Assembly: GCA_963699215.1 (NCBI GenBank) | Contig: OY969422.1 | Span: 930,001-994,000, forward strand | DNA from: VRUE01 sp963699215 | GTDB taxonomy: Bacteria; Actinomycetota; Thermoleophilia; Solirubrobacterales; 70-9 | Direction: 5' to 3' | DNA length: 64,000 nt | Part shown: positions 60,635 to 64,000 of the stretch, one piece after another | How positions within the stretch are numbered: the stretch's first letter is position 1 | How the letters are laid out: each line of letters starts with the position of its first letter | Translations under genes and position numbers: made by a program | Notes under the pieces: model-generated | The model's database searches: none | Told to the model about the DNA's origin: nothing | The model's input: the letters and a program-made list of their open reading frames with translations, nothing else

Positions 60635-62274
60635 ATGGACCGGTCCAAGCTCCTCCGACCCGATTGGCTTCCAGCCGTGGCGCTCAGCGCCGCGCTCGCC
60701 GCCGCGATGCTGGCCTGGAACCCGCAGGTCGGCGATCTCGCCGCCCAGGTCTTCCGCACCGAGCTGTTCCAGCGCGTCGGCCTCGGCGATCTGGAACGGC
60801 AGCTGGTACGGCGGCCACTACACCCTCACCTACAGCGTCCTCTTCCCGCCGCTGGCGGCGCTGCTCGGCCCACAGCTGGTCGGCATGCTTGCCGTCGTCG
60901 CCTCCTCCTACTTCTTCGACCGCCTCGTCCGCGACCGCTGGGGGGAGGCGGCCCGCTGGGCGACCCTCTGGTTCGCCGCCGGCGTGGTGACGCTGCTCGC
61001 CGACGGCCAGCTCACCTTCGCCCTCGGCGTCGCCTTTGGCCTCGCGTCGCTGCGTGGCCTGCAGCTCGGCCGCATGGGCCTGGCGCTCTCAGCTTCCGCA
61101 GCGTGCGCCCTCTCCAGCCCTGTCGCCGCAGTCTTCCTCGCGGGCGTGCTCCTTGCCGGCGTCTGGGATCCGCCGAGTCGGCTCAGACGCCCCTACGCCG
61201 ACAGGAGCCGCGGGCCAGCGGCTTGGACCGCCTCGATCGCGCTCGCCCTGACCCTGATCCCAAACCTCGTCTTCCCCGGCGCCGGCGAGTTCCCCTTCGC
61301 CTTCTCCTCCTACTTGGCGATCCCGCTCTGGTGCGGCTCCGCTCTCTACGTCACTCGCGATCTCGCTACCGAGGAGCGGCAGCTGCGCCGAGTCTTGCTC
61401 GCCTACCTGCTGACGGCGACGGCGATCTGGCTCCTGCCGAACGCGATGGGCGGCAACGCGGTGCGGCTCGGCGCGCTCTTCGGCGGCCCGGTCCTCGCCG
61501 CGGTCGTGCTTGCGCATCGCCCGCGGGTGCCGGCTTGGTTCCTCGCCCTCTTCCTCGCCGGCGGCCTCTACTGGCAGCTGACCGCGAGCGTCAGCCAGAT
61601 CGCCCGCAGCGTCGGCGACCCCTCGACGGCGCCGGCCTATTTCGTCCCGGTCGCCTCCTGGCTGGCCGCGAACGGCGGCGACGCCGTTCGGATCGAGGTG
61701 CCGCCTACGGCGAACCACTGGGAGTCGGCCTACCTGGCGCCGGACTTCGAACTGGCGCGGGGCTGGCTGCGCCAGCTCGACACCACTCGCGACGACATCT
61801 TCTATCGCGACGAGGGCCGGCTTGGCGACCGCGCCTACCGCGCCTGGCTGCGCGACAACGCGATCCGCTACGTGGCGCTCCCCGACGCGCCGCTCGACTA
61901 CTCCTCGGTCGCCGAGCGGCGGCTGATCCTGCGCGACCCGCCCTATCTCGAGCCGCGCTGGAGCGACTCCCACTGGCGCGTCTACGAGGTGCGCAACCCG
62001 GCGCCCCTGGTGCAGCCGCTCGGCATCGGCGCCGCCCGTGTCCGCTCGGTGGGCCATGACGGCTTCGCGCTCGACGTGACCCGCCCGGGCGAGTTCCTCG
62101 TCCGTGTCGACTTCACCCCCTACTGGTCGATCGCCCGCGGCAGCGGCTGCCTGGTCCGCCACGGCGACTGGACCCTTGCCCGGGCGAGCTCATCCCGGCG
62201 TCTTCCGCGTCGCCGCCGACTTCTCCCTCGGCCGCGCCTGGAACGCCGTCACCGGCGCCCGCAAAACCTGCTGA
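60635..62274 (+). pseudogene. Large polytopic membrane protein, two frameshifts as read
   Basis: The true start appears to be ATG 60635 (MDRSKLLRPDWLPAVALSAA). Near 60786 the frame changes by one extra base, resuming IWNGSWYGGHYTLTYSVLFP. Near 62195 a second extra base shifts to GVFRVAADFSLGRAWNAVTG and stop TGA at 62274. Restored, the protein is 545 residues with about 9-10 membrane helices and an outer C-terminal domain (residues about 340-545, HWESAYLAPDFELARGW, LRDNAIRYVALPDAPLD). It resembles uncharacterised glycosyltransferase-like envelope proteins. It lies divergently next to lipB. Confidence 0.65.
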
Positions 62275-62288
62275 TCCGGCTTGGAAAG

Positions 62289-62312
62289 TTGTGCCCCCTA
62301 CAGGGGGCACAA
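62289..62312. terminator. Bidirectional hairpin between the membrane-protein and E2 genes
   Basis: TTGTGCCCCC and GGGGGCACAA form a perfect 10-bp stem with a TACA loop. It lies between two convergent genes and can serve both strands. Confidence 0.8.
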
Positions 62313-62327
62313 TCCTCCAACCATCGC

Positions 62328-63650
62328 CTATAAGGCCAGCGAGAGCGGCTCTTCGAGCAGGGCCCGTATGCGGGCGAGGAACTCGGCCGCTGGGGCGCCG
62401 TAGAGGATGCGGTGATCGCAGGCGAGGTCGACCTGCATCAGGTGGGCGGTGGCGATCTCGCCGTCGCGGACGACCGGCTGCTCCTCGATCGCTCCGACCG
62501 CGAGGATCGCGGCCTGGGGTGGGTTGATCACCGCCGAGAACCCTTCGATCCCGTACATCCCCAGGTTGGAGACGGTGAAGGTGGCGCCGGAGAGCTCGGG
62601 CGGCGTGATCTCACCGTCGCGGACCCGCTGGGCGAGCAGCCGCGACTCCGAGGCGATCTGCCGCAGTCCCTTGCGGTCGGCGTCGAAGAGGGTAGGGACG
62701 ATGAGCGCGTCTTTCGCTGCCACGGCGAGCCCGACGTTGACTCGCGAGTAGAGCTCGAAGCGCCCGTCGCGGTAGGCGCCGTTGGCGCGCGGGTGCTCGC
62801 GCAGCGCCAGCGCGCAGGCCTTGACCACCATGTCGTTGAAGGACGGAACGATGTCGCCGGGGAGGGCGCGGGCCTTGACCATCTCCCGCCCCTCCACGGC
62901 CTCGCTCATGTCGACCGAGGCCCGCAGGTAGAAGTGCGGCGCCGTCGCCTTCGACTCGGCCATCCGCCGCGCGATGACCTGCTGCGTCTTCGAGAGGTCC
63001 TCGTAGGTGACCTGGCCCTTGGCGGTTTCGGCTGGGACGGCTGAAGGATGAGGGGCCTCAGCCGCGGGTCCTGGGGGCCGAGCGGTCGCAGGTTCAATTC
63101 CTGCCTCCCCGATCGGTTCAGCTTTCGCCTTCTCCACATCCGCCTTGACGATCCGGCCGCCAGGGCCTGAACCCTTGAGCTGCGACAAGTCGAGACCCCG
63201 CTCCTTGGCCAGCCGGCGCGCCAGGGGTGAAGCTTTCGGCCGGTGCCCGTCACCATCGGAGGGAGCTGCCTCGGCTACCGGAGCTGCGGCTTCAGACGCC
63301 TCCTCCGCGGGTGGCGGCGTAGGGGGGGCCTCCCCCGAGGAAGCTTTAGCTACCGCAGGGGGAGGTGGGTCCCCTGCGCCGACAGGACCCGCGGCTGAGA
63401 CGGTTGATCCCTTGCTCGAATCACCGACCCGCGCAATCGGCGTTCCGATGACAACCGTCTCACCCTCTTGAACCAGGATCTCCGTCAACGTCCCGGCGGT
63501 GTCGGATTCGTAGGCCATGTTTGCCTTGTCGGTCTCGACTTCAACGAGCTCATCCCCGACCGCAATCTCATCCCCGACAGCTTTCAGCCACTGCAGCACG
63601 GTGCCCTCCTCCATGGAGTCAGACAGCCGAGGCATGACGATGTCAGGCAT
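62328..63650 (-). CDS. pdhC: Dihydrolipoamide acyltransferase (E2) of a 2-oxoacid dehydrogenase complex
   Basis: A 440-residue E2 subunit. The lipoyl domain (residues 1-80) has VEVETDKANMAYES with the lipoylated lysine. A long Pro/Ala linker, an E3/E1-binding domain (about 137-172, SPLARRLAKERGLDLSQLKG), a second linker and the catalytic domain (about 215-440, ending DLACDHRILYGAPAAEF with His) follow. It moves acetyl groups to CoA in pyruvate dehydrogenase. The second linker includes a stretch derived from a tRNA-like sequence. It follows E1 beta after 39 bases. Branched-chain specificity is possible. Confidence 0.92.
   Translation of the reverse strand: MPDIVMPRLSDSMEEGTVLQWLKAVGDEIAVGDELVEVETDKANMAYESDTAGTLTEILVQEGETVVIGTPIARVGDSSKGSTVSAAGPVGAGDPPPPAVAKASSGEAPPTPPPAEEASEAAAPVAEAAPSDGDGHRPKASPLARRLAKERGLDLSQLKGSGPGGRIVKADVEKAKAEPIGEAGIEPATARPPGPAAEAPHPSAVPAETAKGQVTYEDLSKTQQVIARRMAESKATAPHFYLRASVDMSEAVEGREMVKARALPGDIVPSFNDMVVKACALALREHPRANGAYRDGRFELYSRVNVGLAVAAKDALIVPTLFDADRKGLRQIASESRLLAQRVRDGEITPPELSGATFTVSNLGMYGIEGFSAVINPPQAAILAVGAIEEQPVVRDGEIATAHLMQVDLACDHRILYGAPAAEFLARIRALLEEPLSLAL
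63084..63112 (+). repeat. tRNA-like 3' end embedded in the E2 linker
   Basis: On the plus strand the T-arm GCAGG-TTCAATT-CCTGC (63088-63104) is followed by CTCCCCGA, the 3' strand of an acceptor stem. No 5' half that pairs with CTCCCCG is visible 70-75 bases upstream. On the minus strand the same bases encode GEAGIEPATA in E2. It is therefore a tRNA remnant inside a coding linker, not a working tRNA gene. Confidence 0.6.
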
Positions 63651-63689
63651 CGGTTTCTCCTTGGACGCTAGGACGGAGGAGCGCCCAAC

Positions 63690-64000
63690 TCAAAGCGATC
63701 CCTCCAGCGCCGCCAAAGCCGCCTGCACGACGTGCTCCTCGTGCGGGATCGCCGCCTGCTCCAGCCGCCGCGAGTAGGGCATGTGGACGTCGGCGCCGGT
63801 CACCCGCTGCACCGGCGCGTCGAGGTGGTCGAAGGCCTGCTCGGTGATCAACGTCGCCAGGTTGGCGCCGACGCCGCCGTGCGGCCAGCCCTCCTCGACG
63901 ATCACCGCCCGGTTCGTCTTGCGCACCGACTCCAGGATCGTGTCGAGGTCGAGTGGGCGCAGGGTGCGCGGGTCGATCACCTCGGCCTCGACCCCGTGCT
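63690..64000 (-). CDS. pdhB: 2-oxoacid dehydrogenase E1 beta subunit, C-terminal part (runs off the window)
   Basis: The frame is open to the window end. The visible 102 residues are the transketolase C-terminal domain: HGVEAEVIDPRTLRPLDLDT, then RAVIVEEGWPHGGVGANLAT and DAPVQRVTGADVHMPYSRRL. This is the E1 beta part that, with E1 alpha, decarboxylates pyruvate with thiamine diphosphate. The E2 gene follows on the same strand, so the operon order is E1 beta then E2. Confidence 0.93.
   Translation of the reverse strand, partial: HGVEAEVIDPRTLRPLDLDTILESVRKTNRAVIVEEGWPHGGVGANLATLITEQAFDHLDAPVQRVTGADVHMPYSRRLEQAAIPHEEHVVQAALAALEGSL

Noticed and set aside
63040..63112. A full tRNA gene on the plus strand inside pdhC
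   Set aside because: Only the T-arm and the 3' acceptor strand are present. No pairing 5' acceptor strand or anticodon arm could be found.

Overview
The window looks like a chromosomal segment of a high-GC actinobacterium. The closest fit by gene content is the class Thermoleophilia (Solirubrobacter/Conexibacter-like). This is an inference from the GC-rich codons, the frequent GTG/TTG starts, the dense TetR paralogs, the secreted beta-propeller and collagen-like proteins, and the ECF42/YCII, DUF5996 and DUF4235 genes. No 16S gene is present to confirm it.

Layout. (1) 0-8.3 kb: a crotonase, pyrF and seven TetR genes carrying eight TetR domains, one gene being a tandem fusion, then an MNT-type nucleotidyltransferase with a short upstream ORF. 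(2) 8.3-15.6 kb: a secreted-protein operon (collagen-like protein, beta-propeller protein, 921-aa exported protein) behind a leader with repeated GGGAAC motifs. (3) 15.6-24.1 kb: TetR, coiled-coil, SGNH hydrolase, HxlR/MFS/VOC group, hydrolase-cyclase fusion and small membrane proteins. (4) 24.1-31.3 kb: envelope genes (SGNH hydrolases, acyltransferase, SpoIID-like protein, lipoprotein), several of them frameshifted. (5) 31.4-45.1 kb: housekeeping and mixed genes, including ilvD with a divergent TetR and two operators, a DUF4160/DUF2442 pair, M23 peptidase, ECF42 sigma with YCII protein, a holin-like/phosphatase fusion, an AI-2E family protein and others. (6) 45.2-55.3 kb: the most striking block. 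Three cobalamin riboswitches sit before secreted alpha/alpha-toroid proteins, an IPT/TIG surface protein, a DUF4430-like/toroid protein, and an ExbB-like plus DUF2149 membrane pair. (7) 55.3-57.8 kb: a small, lower-GC island next to tRNA-Ala(CGC). A 3' fragment of that tRNA marks its far end. It carries a RelE-type toxin-antitoxin pair and a winged-helix/TIR-like gene. (8) 57.9-64 kb: a second tRNA-Ala, lipA-lipB, a membrane protein and the pdhC (E2)/pdhB (E1 beta) end of a pyruvate dehydrogenase operon that runs off the window.

How genes work together. Block 6 reads as a B12-repressed cell-surface system. Toroid proteins, the fold of intrinsic factor and transcobalamin, would capture corrinoid outside the membrane, and an ExbB/DUF2149 proton-channel-like pair would energise a step at the membrane. 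This is inference from riboswitches, folds and operon overlaps; no ABC transporter is present in the window. lipA-lipB supply lipoate to the adjacent E2 subunit.

Quality caution. Twelve apparent single-base frame changes were found by following conserved protein sequence across frames, in five genes (about 25.0, 27.9-28.95, 39.07, 59.98, 60.8 and 62.2 kb). Most look like an extra base and the flanking protein sequence is otherwise well preserved, so assembly error is at least as likely as gene decay.
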